Positions 30,475-40,210 of a stretch of DNA of 64,000 nucleotides are shown here, one piece after another. A program made the translations under genes and the position numbers. The notes below the pieces were generated by a model. The model made no database searches and had not been told where the DNA came from. It was given only the letters and a program-made list of their open reading frames with translations. The first letter of the stretch is position 1. Each line of letters opens with the position of its first letter. The DNA is from Roseomonas sp. KE0001. Its GTDB lineage: Bacteria; Pseudomonadota; Alphaproteobacteria; Acetobacterales; Acetobacteraceae. The stretch is taken from assembly GCF_016107285.1 (NCBI RefSeq), contig NZ_RCVQ01000003.1, positions 496,001-560,000 of the forward strand. Reading direction: 5' to 3'.

Positions 30475-31868
30475 GAATGCGCCCCTTCGCGCGCTTCCCC
30501 GCGCGCGGATGTCAGGGCCTTCACGACCGCCGCCATGCGGCTGCCGAGGGACCCCTTCACCAGAATGACATCGCCCGGACGCACGGCCCCCACGACCAGC
30601 GGGGCCAGTTCTTCGCTGCTCTCCCGATGCGCGCCGCGCCGGCAGGCCGGCAGGGCGTCGTACAGGCCGCGCATCAGTGCACCGCAGCAAAATACCAGAT
30701 CGGCGGCGGCCAGAACATCCGGCAGCAGGGATGCGTGCAATGCGGGTCCGTGCTCGCCCAGCTCCCGCATGTCGCCCAGCACGGCGATGCGCCGCCCCGC
30801 CTGGGCGGCCAGCACGCCGAGCCCGGCGCGCATGGCCGGCGGCTGGCCGTTGTAGCTGTCGTCGATCAGCAGGGCGGTGCCGCCGGCCAGGACCAGGGTG
30901 GCGCGGCCACCACGTCCGGCGCCGGGGCGGAAGCCCGCCAGCGCCGCCAGGAAGTCGGCCGGATCGGCGCCGAGCGCCGCCGCCGTGGCCAGCGCGGCCA
31001 GGGCGTTGAGGGCGAGGTGGCGGCCGGGGGCGGCGAGCGGGAGGTGGTGGCGGGTGCCGCGGAAGGCGATCGCGGCCTCGCCCGATTCGGCGCCGCCGTG
31101 ATAGTCGAGCAGCCGCGCCTCGGCCGCCGCATCCAGACCGAAGCCGGTCACGGCGAGGCCCGCGCGGGCGGCGCGCCGGGCCAGCAGCGGGTACATCGCG
31201 GAATCGCGCGGCAGGACGACCGGCGCGCCGGGCGCCAGCCCTTCCATGATATCGGCCTTCTCCTCGGCGATCTCCTCGAGGGAGCCGAGATGGCCGATAT
31301 GCGCCGCCTCCACCGTGGTGATCGCCGCCACATGCGGCCGCGCCAGCCGGGCGAGGGGGGCGATCTCGCCCCGGTGGTTCATGCCGATCTCGATGACGCC
31401 GTAGGCCGCCCCGCGCGGCATGCGCGCCAGGGTCAGCGGCACGCCCCACTGGTTGTTGTAGCTGGCGACGGCGGCATGGGTCGGCGCCAGGGCGGAGAGG
31501 CCGTGGCGCAGCATCTCCTTGGTCGTCGTCTTGCCGACGCTGCCGGTGATGGCGGCGATGCGGGCCTGGCTGCGCGCGCGGCCGGCGGCGCCGAGGGCGG
31601 TGAGGCCGGCCAGCGTCTCGCGCACGCGAAGCAGCGGCGCGCCCGCCGCCACGCCCGGCGGATCCCGGTCCACCATGGCGCCGGCGGCGCCGCGCGCCAG
31701 CGCATCGGCCACGAAGTCGTGCCCGTCCCGCGCGTCGCGCAGCGCGACGAAAAGCTCGCCCGGGCCGGCCGCGCGACTGTCGATGCCGATGCCGCGGATG
31801 TCGAGCCCGTCGGGCGCCGTCCCGCCGGTCGCCTCGCGCAGCTCGCCAGAGGTCCAGAGCGGGCTCAT
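30471..31868 (-). CDS. murF: UDP-MurNAc-tripeptide--D-Ala-D-Ala ligase
   Basis: 465 residues with P-loop [27 protein letters not shown], the [11 protein letters not shown] motif and the C-terminal [10 protein letters not shown]. It completes the cytoplasmic pentapeptide precursor. The protein is unusually rich in Ala and Arg (for example the segment around [14 protein letters not shown]), in keeping with the base composition. Overlaps murE by four bases. Confidence 0.96.
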   Translation of the reverse strand: MSPLWTSGELREATGGTAPDGLDIRGIGIDSRAAGPGELFVALRDARDGHDFVADALARGAAGAMVDRDPPGVAAGAPLLRVRETLAGLTALGAAGRARSQARIAAITGSVGKTTTKEMLRHGLSALAPTHAAVASYNNQWGVPLTLARMPRGAAYGVIEIGMNHRGEIAPLARLARPHVAAITTVEAAHIGHLGSLEEIAEEKADIMEGLAPGAPVVLPRDSAMYPLLARRAARAGLAVTGFGLDAAAEARLLDYHGGAESGEAAIAFRGTRHHLPLAAPGRHLALNALAALATAAALGADPADFLAALAGFRPGAGRGGRATLVLAGGTALLIDDSYNGQPPAMRAGLGVLAAQAGRRIAVLGDMRELGEHGPALHASLLPDVLAAADLVFCCGALMRGLYDALPACRRGAHRESSEELAPLVVGAVRPGDVILVKGSLGSRMAAVVKALTSARGEAREGAHS

Positions 31869-33346
31869 GCGCCGCCGCCGGCGAGGCGGCGCACCGTCCC
31901 GGCATCGTCGAAGGGCAGGGTCTCGGTGCCGATGGTCTGGCCGGATTCGTGCCCCTTGCCGGCGATGGCCAGCACATCCCCCGGCCCCAGCGCGGCCAGG
32001 CCGGCGGCGATGGCGGCGGCGCGGTCGCCGATCTCGGTCACCTCGGCCTCGCCCGTCATGCCGGCGCGCACGGCGGCGCGGATCGCCGCCGGGTCCTCGG
32101 TGCGCGGATTGTCATCGGTCAGGATGGCGTGGTCGGCCAGCCGGGCGCAGACCGCGCCCATCAGCGGCCGCTTGCCCGGGTCGCGGTCGCCGCCGGCGCC
32201 GAAGACCACGTGCAACCGGCCAAGCGCATGCGGACGCAGCGCGGTGAGCAGCCGCTCCAGCGCGTCCGGCGTATGGGCGTAGTCGACATAGACGGCGGCG
32301 CCGTGGGACAGCCGCGCCGCCAGCTCCATCCGCCCGCGCACGCCGACGAGGCGCGGCAGCAGGGCGAGCACCCGGTCGGCCGGCAGGCCGCAGGCGACGG
32401 CCAGGCCGGCGGCGAGCATCACGTTGTCGGCCTGGAAGCGGCCGGGCAGCGCCAGGATCAGATCGGCGCGGCGGCCGAAGGCGTCCAGCGCGATCTCCTG
32501 CCCCTCGGGGCGCGGCGCGTGGCGCAGCAGGCGGATCTGCTCGCCGGCCTCGCCCACGGTGTGGAACTTCAGGTGCCGCCGCCGGGCGATGCGGCGCAGC
32601 GCCTCCAGCAGCTCAGGCGCCATGTCGGCATTGGCGACCGCGTGGTCGCCCTGGTCCAGCAGGGTGTCGAAGAGGCGCAGCTTGGCCGCGGCATAGGCGG
32701 CCATGTCGCCGTGATAGTCGAGATGGTCCCGCGTCAGGTTGCTGAAGCCGGCGGCGGTCAGCATCAGCCCGTCCAGCCGCCGCTGCTCCAGCCCGTGCGA
32801 GGAGGCCTCGAGCGCGGCGTGCTGCACGCCGGCGCGGGCCAGCCCGGCCAGGGTCTGGTGCAGCACCACCGGATCGGGCGTGGTCAGCGACGGCGTCTCG
32901 GGAAAGCCGGGCGCGCGCAGGCCGAGCGTGCCGAGCGAGGCCGCCTTGCTGCCGGCCAGGGTCCAGATCTGTCGCAGGAAATCGACCGTGCTGGTCTTGC
33001 CGTTGGTGCCGGTGACGGCGACGACCTTCGCCGGCTGCTGGCCGAAGAAGCTTGCGGCCAGGCGGGCCAGGGCGCGCCGCGGGTCGGCCACCGCCAGCAG
33101 CGGCCGCGGCGGCACCCCGGCGGGCCATTCGGTTCCCTCCGGCGCCAGCACCGCGCCGGCGCCACGGGCCACCGCCTCCTCGATGAAGGCACGGCCATCG
33201 GCCCGCGCGCCGGGCAGGGCGGCGAAGAGATAGCCGGGGCGGACGGCGCGGCTGTCGGCGGTCAGGCCGAGGATCTCGGCATTGCCGCCGGGCCAGCCCT
33301 GGGTGGATGCCGGAACCGCCTGCCGCATCAGGTCACCGAGCCGCAA
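31865..33346 (-). CDS. murE: UDP-MurNAc-L-Ala-D-Glu--meso-DAP ligase
   Basis: 493 residues. It has [18 protein letters not shown]-loop [56 protein letters not shown] and DNPRTEDP, the last being the meso-diaminopimelate selectivity motif, so the cell wall is A1-gamma. No ATG fits the usual N-terminus; TTG at 33346, preceded by GGGAG with good spacing, gives MRLGDLMRQ, whereas the first ATG (33328) would remove six residues. It overlaps the ftsI 3' end by 14 bases. Confidence 0.94.
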   Translation of the reverse strand: MRLGDLMRQAVPASTQGWPGGNAEILGLTADSRAVRPGYLFAALPGARADGRAFIEEAVARGAGAVLAPEGTEWPAGVPPRPLLAVADPRRALARLAASFFGQQPAKVVAVTGTNGKTSTVDFLRQIWTLAGSKAASLGTLGLRAPGFPETPSLTTPDPVVLHQTLAGLARAGVQHAALEASSHGLEQRRLDGLMLTAAGFSNLTRDHLDYHGDMAAYAAAKLRLFDTLLDQGDHAVANADMAPELLEALRRIARRRHLKFHTVGEAGEQIRLLRHAPRPEGQEIALDAFGRRADLILALPGRFQADNVMLAAGLAVACGLPADRVLALLPRLVGVRGRMELAARLSHGAAVYVDYAHTPDALERLLTALRPHALGRLHVVFGAGGDRDPGKRPLMGAVCARLADHAILTDDNPRTEDPAAIRAAVRAGMTGEAEVTEIGDRAAAIAAGLAALGPGDVLAIAGKGHESGQTIGTETLPFDDAGTVRRLAGGGA

Positions 33347-35372
33347 GGCCCGCTCCCTGGTTGGAGGTGAGGCGCAGCGGCACAGGCGGCGGCAGCGCCC
33401 CCGGCGCGGCGCGGCCGGGCAGGGTCGGCATCGGCACGGCGCGCGGCAGCACGGGCGGCGCGGCGTCATCGCGCGGCGTGGCGGCGGGGCGGGGCGCCGC
33501 CGCGCGGGGCGGCTCGGCGGCGCGGCTGGCGGCCGGGGTGGCGGCGCCGGCCGCCACCGAGGCGCGCGGCCGACCCGGCTGCAGCGGGATGGAGGTGGCG
33601 GCGACGATCTGGGGATTGCCCGGATCCTCGGGCACCAGGCCGAGGATCGGCGCGATGCGCGCGATCACCGAGCCCGCCGCCGGCGCCGCCACCCAGCCGG
33701 CGGTGGCGTAGCCGTAGCTCTTGGCGTTCGGCTTCGGCTCGTCGACCATGACATAGAGCGCGTAGCGCGGCGCGTTCATCGGGAAGGCGCCGACGAAGGC
33801 GGCGATGCGCTTGTTCATCAGGTAGCCGCCGCGCGGGCCGGTCTTCTGCGCCGTGCCCGTCTTGCCGCCGACGAAATAGCCCGCGACATCGGCGTTCTTG
33901 CCCGAGCCGTCGGTGACGACCAGGCGCATCAGCCGGCGCATCGTCTCGCTGGTGCGCTCGCCGATCAGCCGCACGCCCTCGCGCTGCGCGCCGGGCGGCT
34001 GCGCCAGCAGCGTCGGCTGGCGCAGGATGCCGCCATTGGCGATCGCCGAGACACCGGTCACCACATGCAGCGGCGTCACGCTGATGCCGTGGCCGAAGGC
34101 GATGGTGAACATGTTGATGTCGCGCCAGCTGTTGGCCGGCGGGGCGAGCGGCAGCGCGGCCTCGGGCAGCTCGATCTGCTGCCGCGCCAACATGCCGGCG
34201 GCCTTCATGAACTCGCGCTGGCGCTGCGGACCGAAGGTCTGCGCCATGTGCGCGGCGCCGAGGTTGGACGAATAGGCCAGGACCTCAGGGAAGGTGATCC
34301 AGCGGTTCTTGCCCTTGTAGTCACTGATGGTGAAGCGGCCGAAGCGGATCGGGCGCGAGGCGTCGAAGCTCGAGGTGTTGACGTTGGCGGTGCCGTATTC
34401 GAGGGCGGCGGCGGCGGTCAGCAGCTTGAAGGTCGAGCCCGGCTCGTAGACGCCGACGGTGACGCGGTTGAAACGCTCGTCGGGTGTCGCGCCGCCGATG
34501 TCGCCGGCATCGTAGTCCGGCAGGCTGACCATCGAGATCACCTCGCCGGTGTTGATGTCGAGCACCACCCCCGCGCCGCCGATGCCGTTGAAGTCGGCGA
34601 TGGCCTTGCTCACCGCGTCGCGCAGCGCGAGCTGCACGCGCACGTCGATCGACAGCCGCAGCGGCGTCTCGCGGTCGGTGGAGAGGCGCTCGTCGAAGCG
34701 CCGCTCGATGCCGGAGACGCCCTTGCCATCGACATCGACATTGCCGAGCACGTGCACGGCGGCGCGGCCCTGCGGATAGTAGCGGCGCTCCGCCTCCTCG
34801 AAGTCGAGCCCGGCGATGCCGAGGTTGATGACGCCCTGCTGCTCGCGCGGGGTCAGGGCGCGGGAGATGTAGACGAAGCCGCGGTCGCCGGAGAGCCGCT
34901 CGATCAGGCGCTCGCGTTCCAGCTGCGGCATCACCGTGCGCAGGCGGTCGGCCACTTCGGTCGGATTGTGGATGACGCGCGGATTGGCGATCAGCGCCGT
35001 GACGGGGAGGGAGATGGCCAGCATCTCGCCGTTGCGGTCGGTGATCGGCGCGCGGCTCGCGACATGCAGCGAGGGCGGCTGCAGGGCGCGCACGGCGGCG
35101 TTCAGCCGCTTCGGCTCGGCCGGGGCGATCACGGTGGACCAGGTGGCCTTCATCGCCACCGCGAGGAAGAGCGCGCCGAAGCCCAGCGCCGCCACCACCA
35201 GCCGCCCGCGACTCCGCTCCAGCTGGGCCCGGCGCTGCAGGTCCGGGCCGGTGACGCGCACGGTCACGCCGGGCAGCGACTCCTCATGCGGCGCCGGCCC
35301 GTCGCCGGTGGCGGACAGGACCGGGCGGCGCAGTGGCGGGGAATCGGGCGAGGGCGGCTGGATGGGCATCAT
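33333..35372 (-). CDS. ftsI: Peptidoglycan transpeptidase FtsI (PBP3)
   Basis: 679 residues: long cytoplasmic N-terminus (1-56), a membrane helix (VVAALGFGALFLAVAMK), a PBP dimerisation region (SRAPITDRNGEMLA) and the transpeptidase domain with SxxK motif PGSTFKLL, SxN motif YSSNLGAAH and KTG motif GGKTGTAQKTG. A C-terminal Ala/Pro-rich tail of roughly 90 residues after the domain is unlike E. coli FtsI. It crosslinks septal peptidoglycan with FtsW. Confidence 0.95.
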   Translation of the reverse strand: MMPIQPPSPDSPPLRRPVLSATGDGPAPHEESLPGVTVRVTGPDLQRRAQLERSRGRLVVAALGFGALFLAVAMKATWSTVIAPAEPKRLNAAVRALQPPSLHVASRAPITDRNGEMLAISLPVTALIANPRVIHNPTEVADRLRTVMPQLERERLIERLSGDRGFVYISRALTPREQQGVINLGIAGLDFEEAERRYYPQGRAAVHVLGNVDVDGKGVSGIERRFDERLSTDRETPLRLSIDVRVQLALRDAVSKAIADFNGIGGAGVVLDINTGEVISMVSLPDYDAGDIGGATPDERFNRVTVGVYEPGSTFKLLTAAAALEYGTANVNTSSFDASRPIRFGRFTISDYKGKNRWITFPEVLAYSSNLGAAHMAQTFGPQRQREFMKAAGMLARQQIELPEAALPLAPPANSWRDINMFTIAFGHGISVTPLHVVTGVSAIANGGILRQPTLLAQPPGAQREGVRLIGERTSETMRRLMRLVVTDGSGKNADVAGYFVGGKTGTAQKTGPRGGYLMNKRIAAFVGAFPMNAPRYALYVMVDEPKPNAKSYGYATAGWVAAPAAGSVIARIAPILGLVPEDPGNPQIVAATSIPLQPGRPRASVAAGAATPAASRAAEPPRAAAPRPAATPRDDAAPPVLPRAVPMPTLPGRAAPGALPPPVPLRLTSNQGAGLAAR

Positions 35373-35378
35373 GGCGGC

Positions 35379-36266
35379 CTACTGCCAGGTGCCGGGGCGA
35401 ACGGGGACCGGCGCGGCCATCGGCACCGGCGGGGCCAGGCTGCTGCCGCCGACCATGCCGAGCGAGGAACCGCCCGGCGCGGCATTGCCGGGTGCGGCGA
35501 CGGCGCGGGCGGCGGAGACATGGGCGGCGGTCCGCAGCAGGTCGGGGCGCGGCGCCGGGCGGGTGTCGGCGACCAGCGGGCCGCGCGGGACGGCGCGGAC
35601 GGCCGGCGCCGCCACGACGGCCGCCGGGGCCTCGCGGGCGCTGTCCACCGCCGGCACCGGGCGGCGCGGCGCCGGCGCGGCGCGGGCGGCGGCGAGCTGG
35701 CTGGCGGCGTGCGGCGCCTCCCGGACGGTCTCCACGGCGCGGGGCGCGGGACGCGGGGCGGGCTCGGCGGCGCGGCTGTCCTGCGGCCGGGACTCGGCAC
35801 GGGCCGGGCGGGCCTCCGGCATCCGCGCCGCCGCGGCGGCGACGGTGATCGGCGCCGGGCGCGGCGCCTCGGCCAGGGCGGGGGCCTCCGCCGGCGGCTC
35901 GGGCGGCACCGGCAGCGCCGCCTCGGCGAGGGCGGTCTCCGGCGCCGGCCCGAACAGGCTCACCGGGCCGGCGAAGGCCACGGCCACCGGCAGGCGGCGC
36001 TCCAGCTCGGTCATGCGGACGAACTGGGACGGCGTCATGGTGTCCAGCGCCAGATGCTTCTGCGCCACCTGGCGCAGCCGCTCCGGCTGGTTCAGCAGGG
36101 CCCATTCGGCGCGCAGCACCTGGCTGCGCTCGCGCGCCGCCTCGATGCGCCTGCTGACGTCACGCAGCTCGCGGTCGAGCTGCGCCGCCGCCTCCTCCGC
36201 GCGGTAGACGTGCCAGCCCACGGCGCTGAAGGCGAGGATGGCAACCACGGTCAGGGGGCGGAACAT
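35379..36266 (-). CDS. ftsL: FtsL-like division protein with a long Ala/Pro tail
   Basis: 295 residues. Residues 1-20 form a membrane helix (LTVVAILAFSAVGWHVY), followed by a coiled coil (AAAQLDRELRDVSRRIEAARERSQ) and LRAEWALLNQPERLRQVAQKHLAL, the FtsL signature in which the last part recalls the alphaproteobacterial family. Position between rsmH and ftsI supports FtsL. After residue ~100 come about 190 residues rich in Ala, Pro and Arg without a recognisable domain, where most FtsL proteins of E. coli size end near 120 residues. Confidence 0.82.
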   Translation of the reverse strand: MFRPLTVVAILAFSAVGWHVYRAEEAAAQLDRELRDVSRRIEAARERSQVLRAEWALLNQPERLRQVAQKHLALDTMTPSQFVRMTELERRLPVAVAFAGPVSLFGPAPETALAEAALPVPPEPPAEAPALAEAPRPAPITVAAAAARMPEARPARAESRPQDSRAAEPAPRPAPRAVETVREAPHAASQLAAARAAPAPRRPVPAVDSAREAPAAVVAAPAVRAVPRGPLVADTRPAPRPDLLRTAAHVSAARAVAAPGNAAPGGSSLGMVGGSSLAPPVPMAAPVPVRPGTWQ

Positions 36267-37201
36267 CAGGCCTCCTCCAGCTTCTCGAGAGCCCGCAGGC
36301 GGGCGGAACGGGCGCGCGGATTAGCCGAGACCTCGGCTTCCCCGGGACGCAGGGCATTGTTGGTGACGAGCCGGAACTCCGGCCGGCGCCCGGCCGCCAG
36401 CATGGCGGAGGGCGCATGGCGCGAAGCGCCTGGGGCGCGGCCCGCGGCGCTCTGCATGAAACGCTTGACGATGCGGTCCTCCAGCGAGTGGAAGGCCACC
36501 ACCACCAGCCGCCCGCCGGGCGCGAGCAGCCTGGCGGCGGCGGCGAGGCCACGCTCCACCTCGCCCAGCTCGTCGTTCACCTTCAGCCGCAGCGCCTGGA
36601 AGGAGCGCGTCGCGCTGTCGATCCCGGAGGGATCGCGCGGCATCACCGAATGGATGATGCGCACCAGCTGGCCGGTGGTCTCGATCGGCGATTCGCGGCG
36701 GGCGGCCAGGATGGCGCGGGCGATGCGGCGGGAATGCCGCTCCTCGCCGAGCTGCCAGAGGATGTCGGCCAGCTCCGCCTCGGGCAGGCGGTTCACCAGA
36801 TCGGCCGCCGAGGGGCCGCTCTTCTCCATCCGCATGTCGAGCGGGCCGTCGCCGCGGAAGGAGAAGCCGCGCTCCGCCTGGTCGAGCTGGAAGGAGGAGA
36901 CGCCGAGGTCGAGCACCACGCCGTCGAGCGCCGCCACGCCGTGGCCGGCCATCAGCTCCAGCATGTCGCCGAAGCGGCCCTCGACCAGCTTCAGCCGCTC
37001 GGGGAAGGCGGCGAGCAGGCTGGCGCCACGGGCGATGGCGTCCGGGTCGCGGTCGATGGCGTAGAGGGTGCAGGCGGCGCGCTCCAGGATGGCGCGCGCG
37101 TAGCCGCCGCCGCCGAAGGTGCCGTCGAGGTAGGTGGCGCCGTCGCGCGGGGCGAGGCTGTCCAGGACCTCGGTCAGCATCACCGGACGATGCCCGCTCA
37201 T
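36266..37201 (-). CDS. rsmH: 16S rRNA (cytosine-1402-N4)-methyltransferase
   Basis: 311 residues. SAM site [53 protein letters not shown], the helical insertion and the C-terminal [18 protein letters not shown] identify RsmH (MraW). The ATG at 37201 overlaps the mraZ stop by four bases, the standard mraZ-rsmH coupling. Confidence 0.96.
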   Translation of the reverse strand: MSGHRPVMLTEVLDSLAPRDGATYLDGTFGGGGYARAILERAACTLYAIDRDPDAIARGASLLAAFPERLKLVEGRFGDMLELMAGHGVAALDGVVLDLGVSSFQLDQAERGFSFRGDGPLDMRMEKSGPSAADLVNRLPEAELADILWQLGEERHSRRIARAILAARRESPIETTGQLVRIIHSVMPRDPSGIDSATRSFQALRLKVNDELGEVERGLAAAARLLAPGGRLVVVAFHSLEDRIVKRFMQSAAGRAPGASRHAPSAMLAAGRRPEFRLVTNNALRPGEAEVSANPRARSARLRALEKLEEA

Positions 37202-37671
37202 GCCGTGCCCTCCGGCGCGCGCGGGCCGCGCGGCGGCAGGGTCAGGCCGCGCTCGCGCGCCTGGAGTCGGCTCTGGGCGACACGCTGCTTCGCGCCTTCC
37301 GGCTCCCAGATCTCGAAGATGCGGCCGCGGCCCATGAAGACGATGTTCTCCTGCAGGCCGGCGAAGGCGATGAGGTGTTCGGGCAGCATGATCCGGCCAT
37401 CGGCGTCGGGGCGAAGCGGGCATGCCTCGGCATAGAGCGCGGCGGAGAGGTCGTCCTGGTCCTCGGAGAAGACATCGAAGCCTTCCAGCCGGTCCGCCAG
37501 CTCGTCGAAGACGGTGGCCGGCCAGCCCTCCAGGCAGCTGTGCTGGTGCGACGGGCGGAGGATCAGGTCCTCGCTCTGCAGCTGGGTCAGGACGGCACGA
37601 AACGGCGCCGGGACGGAGACCCGTCCCTTCTTGTCCAGCCGATTCGTGTGCATCCCCATGAAGCGGGTCAT
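37198..37671 (-). CDS. mraZ: Transcriptional regulator MraZ
   Basis: 157 residues with two SpoVT/AbrB-like halves: [19 protein letters not shown] (6-24) and [18 protein letters not shown] (84-101), with the DxKGR and DxxGR signatures. MraZ forms a ring that binds spaced TGGG-type boxes in front of its own gene and represses or tunes the dcw operon. The boxes are seen at 37804-37839. It is the first protein-coding gene of the cluster. Confidence 0.95.
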   Translation of the reverse strand: MTRFMGMHTNRLDKKGRVSVPAPFRAVLTQLQSEDLILRPSHQHSCLEGWPATVFDELADRLEGFDVFSEDQDDLSAALYAEACPLRPDADGRIMLPEHLIAFAGLQENIVFMGRGRIFEIWEPEGAKQRVAQSRLQARERGLTLPPRGPRAPEGTA

Positions 37672-37803
37672 GAAGCCGCCCTGTCCCCCTGCGGCGGTAA
37701 GCCTGACCGGCCGGGGAAGCGGCTGGCGGGGCCCCCCGACCCCGCCAGCTACCCGACCATCCCCTTCATCGGCCCCTCGCCCCCCCGAGCTCCGAGCCGT
37801 TCA

Positions 37804-37839
37804 TGGGATAATCTGGATTATCATGGGTTAACTCTGGGC
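37804..37839. promoter_or_regulatory. Putative MraZ-box operator and 16-base palindrome before mraZ
   Basis: On the plus strand TGGGA (37804), TGGAT (37814), TGGGT (37824) and TGGGC (37835) start 10, 10 and 11 bases apart, as in known MraZ operators of TGGGN repeats separated by five bases. A perfect palindrome GATAATC-TG-GATTATC covers 37807-37822. The array lies about 135-170 bases upstream of mraZ and reads on the strand opposite to it. Confidence 0.6.
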
Positions 37840-37959
37840 AGCAAGCTTAAAACCCGCGTCGGTGCTTGTATAAAATTACGGAAAACATGCGCTTAGACGG
37901 CGCAGCGCCGAATCGACGTGAATCGGTAAATAAACGTGATGGGTGGGAGTCAAGAGCGT

Positions 37960-38369
37960 CAGACGGCCTGTAAGCCGGGTTCTGTCCAGAGCCTGGCGCA
38001 AGCCTGACCCTGGGGCGACCATTCCTCTGGGACATGCCTCGCGGCATGCCTCTCGCGGCCAACCCGGGTGGCGGGGCGGGAATGCCCCTGCGGCCGAGAC
38101 CCTCGCGGATCTCCCGCCGGCCACCCCTATTCGGCCTTGCTCCCGGTGGGGTTTACCCTGCCGCCCCTGTTGCCAGGGGCGCGGTGCGCTCTTACCGCAC
38201 CGTTTCACCCTTGCCGGGGCGGCAAGCCGGCCCGGCGGTTTGATTTCTGTGGCACTGTCCCTGGGGTCGCCCCCGCCGGCCGTTGACCGGCACCGTATTC
38301 CCGTGGAGCCCGGACTTTCCTCCAGCCCCGGAACCTGTCCGGGACCAGCGGCCGCCCGGCCGTCTGACG
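37960..38369 (-). ncRNA. rnpB: RNase P RNA (bacterial class A)
   Basis: About 410 bases. The minus strand shows the conserved core: GAGGAAAGTCCGGGCTCC near the 5' end, ACAGAAATCAAACCGCC, GGTGAAACGGTGCGGTAAGA, GGGTAAACCCCACC, GAATAGGGGTGGCC, and the 3' GGACAGAACCCGGCTTACAG. Terminal helix P1 pairs AGACGGCC at 38358-38365 with GGCCGTCT at 37961-37968. It removes 5' leaders of tRNA precursors. It is transcribed toward mraZ, which begins about 290 bases later. Ends are placed by P1 and are good to a few bases. Confidence 0.96.
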
Positions 38370-38376
38370 CGGTGTG

Positions 38377-38405
38377 CATGTGCGCCGGGGCCCGGCGGGT
38401 GTCAA
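38377..38405 (-). promoter_or_regulatory. Putative rnpB promoter
   Basis: A perfect TTGACA (38405-38400) is followed after 17 bases by CACATG (38382-38377), which is a poor -10. The predicted start, about 38370, coincides with the folded 5' end of rnpB. Confidence 0.5.
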
Positions 38406-38448
38406 TGCGCCCGGTGCCCCGCGCCCGCCGGTGGAACGCTTTTCTGGA

Positions 38449-38528
38449 ATAAGGTGTATTATTGCTACGCTTCTACCCGCGACAGCCGCGAATGCCTGGA
38501 AGCTATATATTATAAGGTGTGGCGTTGC
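38449..38528 (+). repeat. Pair of 17-base imperfect direct repeats in an AT-rich pocket
   Basis: ATAAGGTGTATTATTGC (38449-38465) and ATAAGGTGTGGCGTTGC (38512-38528) match at 14 of 17 positions. Between them is the AT-rich stretch AGCTATATATTATAAGG, strongly different from the surrounding base composition. The second copy overlaps the 3' end of the amidase gene. No open frame or hairpin with a U-tract is evident. Confidence 0.45.
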
Positions 38529-39270
38529 CGGGTTCTTCCATCAGGGCGGCAAGCGATTCCAGGCGACGCAGCGTTCCGCTGCCGGCCCGGCCATCCACCC
38601 CTTCCGGGTACCAGTGGCGCTGGAAGGCGGTGAGCGCCAGGTGCGGCGCGGCGGGATCGACGGCATAGCCGATCCGCCGCAGCAGCGTGGCGGCCGCCAC
38701 CAGGTCCTCGCCGCTTCCATCCCCGGTGTCATCCCCGGCCGCATCGGGCCACAGGCCGATGCCATTGGCCGCCAGGCCGCGCCAGTCGAACAGCTCGCCG
38801 GGGTCCTGCTTGCGGTCCGGCGCGATGTCGCTGTGCGCCACCACGTGTCCGGGCGGGATCGGATGCCGGGACAGGATGTCGAGGCAAAGCTCGGCCACGG
38901 CCGCCATCTGCAGCGCGGGGAAGGGCCGATAGCCCCATTCATGGCCCGGATTGACGATCTCGATGCCGATGCTGGTGGCGTTCAGCAGGCTGCGGCCGCG
39001 CCAGAAGGACAGGCCGGCATGCCAGGCGCGGCGCGATTCGGGCACCAGGCGCCAGATCGCGCCATCCTCCTCCACCAGATAGTGGCAGGAGACGCGCGGC
39101 AGCGGGGCCGGGGGTGCCGGGTCGCAGAGGCGGTCCAGCGCCGCGCGGCCCGTCGGCATGCCGGTGTAGTGCAGCACCAGCATATCGACCGGCGCGCCAC
39201 CGGGCCGCTCGTCGTGGTTGGGGCTGGGCCGGTCGCGGCAGGGCAGGGCGGTCTCCGCCGCCTGCCTCAC
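38503..39270 (-). CDS. N-acetylmuramoyl-L-alanine amidase with peptidoglycan-binding domain
   Basis: 255 residues. Amidase_2 domain with zinc ligands His in MLVLHYTGM and HVVAHSDIAPDRKQDPG (second His and Asp), plus SIGIEIVNPGHEW; the C-terminal part VAAATLLRRIGYAVD and ALTAFQRHWYPEGVDGRAG is a PG_binding_1 fold. No signal peptide is seen, so it is AmpD-like (cleaving 1,6-anhydro-muropeptides in the cytoplasm) or AmiD-like. The GTG at 39270 overlaps the djlA stop by four bases. Confidence 0.88.
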   Translation of the reverse strand: MRQAAETALPCRDRPSPNHDERPGGAPVDMLVLHYTGMPTGRAALDRLCDPAPPAPLPRVSCHYLVEEDGAIWRLVPESRRAWHAGLSFWRGRSLLNATSIGIEIVNPGHEWGYRPFPALQMAAVAELCLDILSRHPIPPGHVVAHSDIAPDRKQDPGELFDWRGLAANGIGLWPDAAGDDTGDGSGEDLVAAATLLRRIGYAVDPAAPHLALTAFQRHWYPEGVDGRAGSGTLRRLESLAALMEEPGNATPYNI

Positions 39271-40022
39271 AAGCCGCGTTCCCGCTTCACCTTGTCCCAG
39301 GCGGCATTGATCTCGGCCACGCGCTGGGAGGCCTGCCGCACCCCCTCGGCCGGGACGCCGCGCGCCGCCAGGCTGTCCGGGTGGTGCTCCTGCATCAGCC
39401 GGCGCCAGGCGAGGCGCACCTCCCGGTCGCTCGCCGTGGCGGAGACGCCGAGCACGGCATAGGCGTCGGTGACCGGGGGCGGCGCCAGGGTGGACCGGTC
39501 GTAGCCGGTGCGGAAGCTGCCGGCGGCATCGTTCAGCCGGAAGGACTGGCGCACGCGGGCGAGGAAGATCGCCTCCCCCCGCGTCATCGGCCCATCGGCG
39601 CGGGCGATATGGTGCAGCGCGGTCAGCACTTCCTCGAGCACGGTCGGGTTGTCGGCGAAGACCTCGCCGAGCCGCCGGGCGAAGGGCTCGTAGCCGCCGG
39701 CCTCGTCGCGTGCCTTGTCGAAGAGCAGGCCGACCTGCCGCTGGTTCTCGGGCGGGATGCGGAAGACGCGCTTGAAGGCGTCGATCTCCTCCCGCTTCAC
39801 CGGCCCGTCGGCCTTGGCCAGCTTGGCGGAGAGCACGATGACGCTGACCGAGAAGATCTGGTCGCGGTTGGTCAGGCGGGACAGGGATTCCGGGCGGGCA
39901 TCCAGCTCGTCCCGCGTGCCCTCGTCCGCGGCATGGCCGAGCGCCGCGCCGACGACGGCGCCGAACGGCCCGCCCATGGCGAAGCCGGTCATGCCGCCGA
40001 GGATCTTCCCCCACAAACTCAA
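39267..40022 (-). CDS. djlA: DjlA-like TerB/DnaJ-domain protein
   Basis: 251 residues: a Gly-rich N-terminal membrane segment ([21 protein letters not shown]), a TerB-like helical domain ([23 protein letters not shown] and [14 protein letters not shown]), and a C-terminal J domain ([24 protein letters not shown]) with the HPD tripeptide in [11 protein letters not shown]. The layout is that of DjlA, a membrane co-chaperone of DnaK. No ATG is close; TTG at 40022, ten bases after GGAGG, is the likely start. It is cotranscribed with the downstream amidase. Confidence 0.85.
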   Translation of the reverse strand: MSLWGKILGGMTGFAMGGPFGAVVGAALGHAADEGTRDELDARPESLSRLTNRDQIFSVSVIVLSAKLAKADGPVKREEIDAFKRVFRIPPENQRQVGLLFDKARDEAGGYEPFARRLGEVFADNPTVLEEVLTALHHIARADGPMTRGEAIFLARVRQSFRLNDAAGSFRTGYDRSTLAPPPVTDAYAVLGVSATASDREVRLAWRRLMQEHHPDSLAARGVPAEGVRQASQRVAEINAAWDKVKRERGL

Positions 40023-40210
40023 GACTGGTCTGCCTCCATGCCCTGTCCTTCCCCTACCATGCGTCGGGCGAGGCTGCCATGCCATGTGGTGGCGAACGGG
40101 GTGGTGGCGAACGGGCTTGCATGCGCGGCGGGACGGCGGCACAGGACAGGCGGAAACGGGCGGGTGGGCGGCGCGGGCGTCGATGCGCTGGCCGCCGGGA
40201 AGGAGCAGGG

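Noticed and set aside
40084-40115. Two tandem GTGGTGGCGAACGGG copies before the oxoprolinase gene as a CRISPR-like or mobile repeat
   Set aside because: Only two adjacent copies without spacers; a simple local duplication is the likely explanation.
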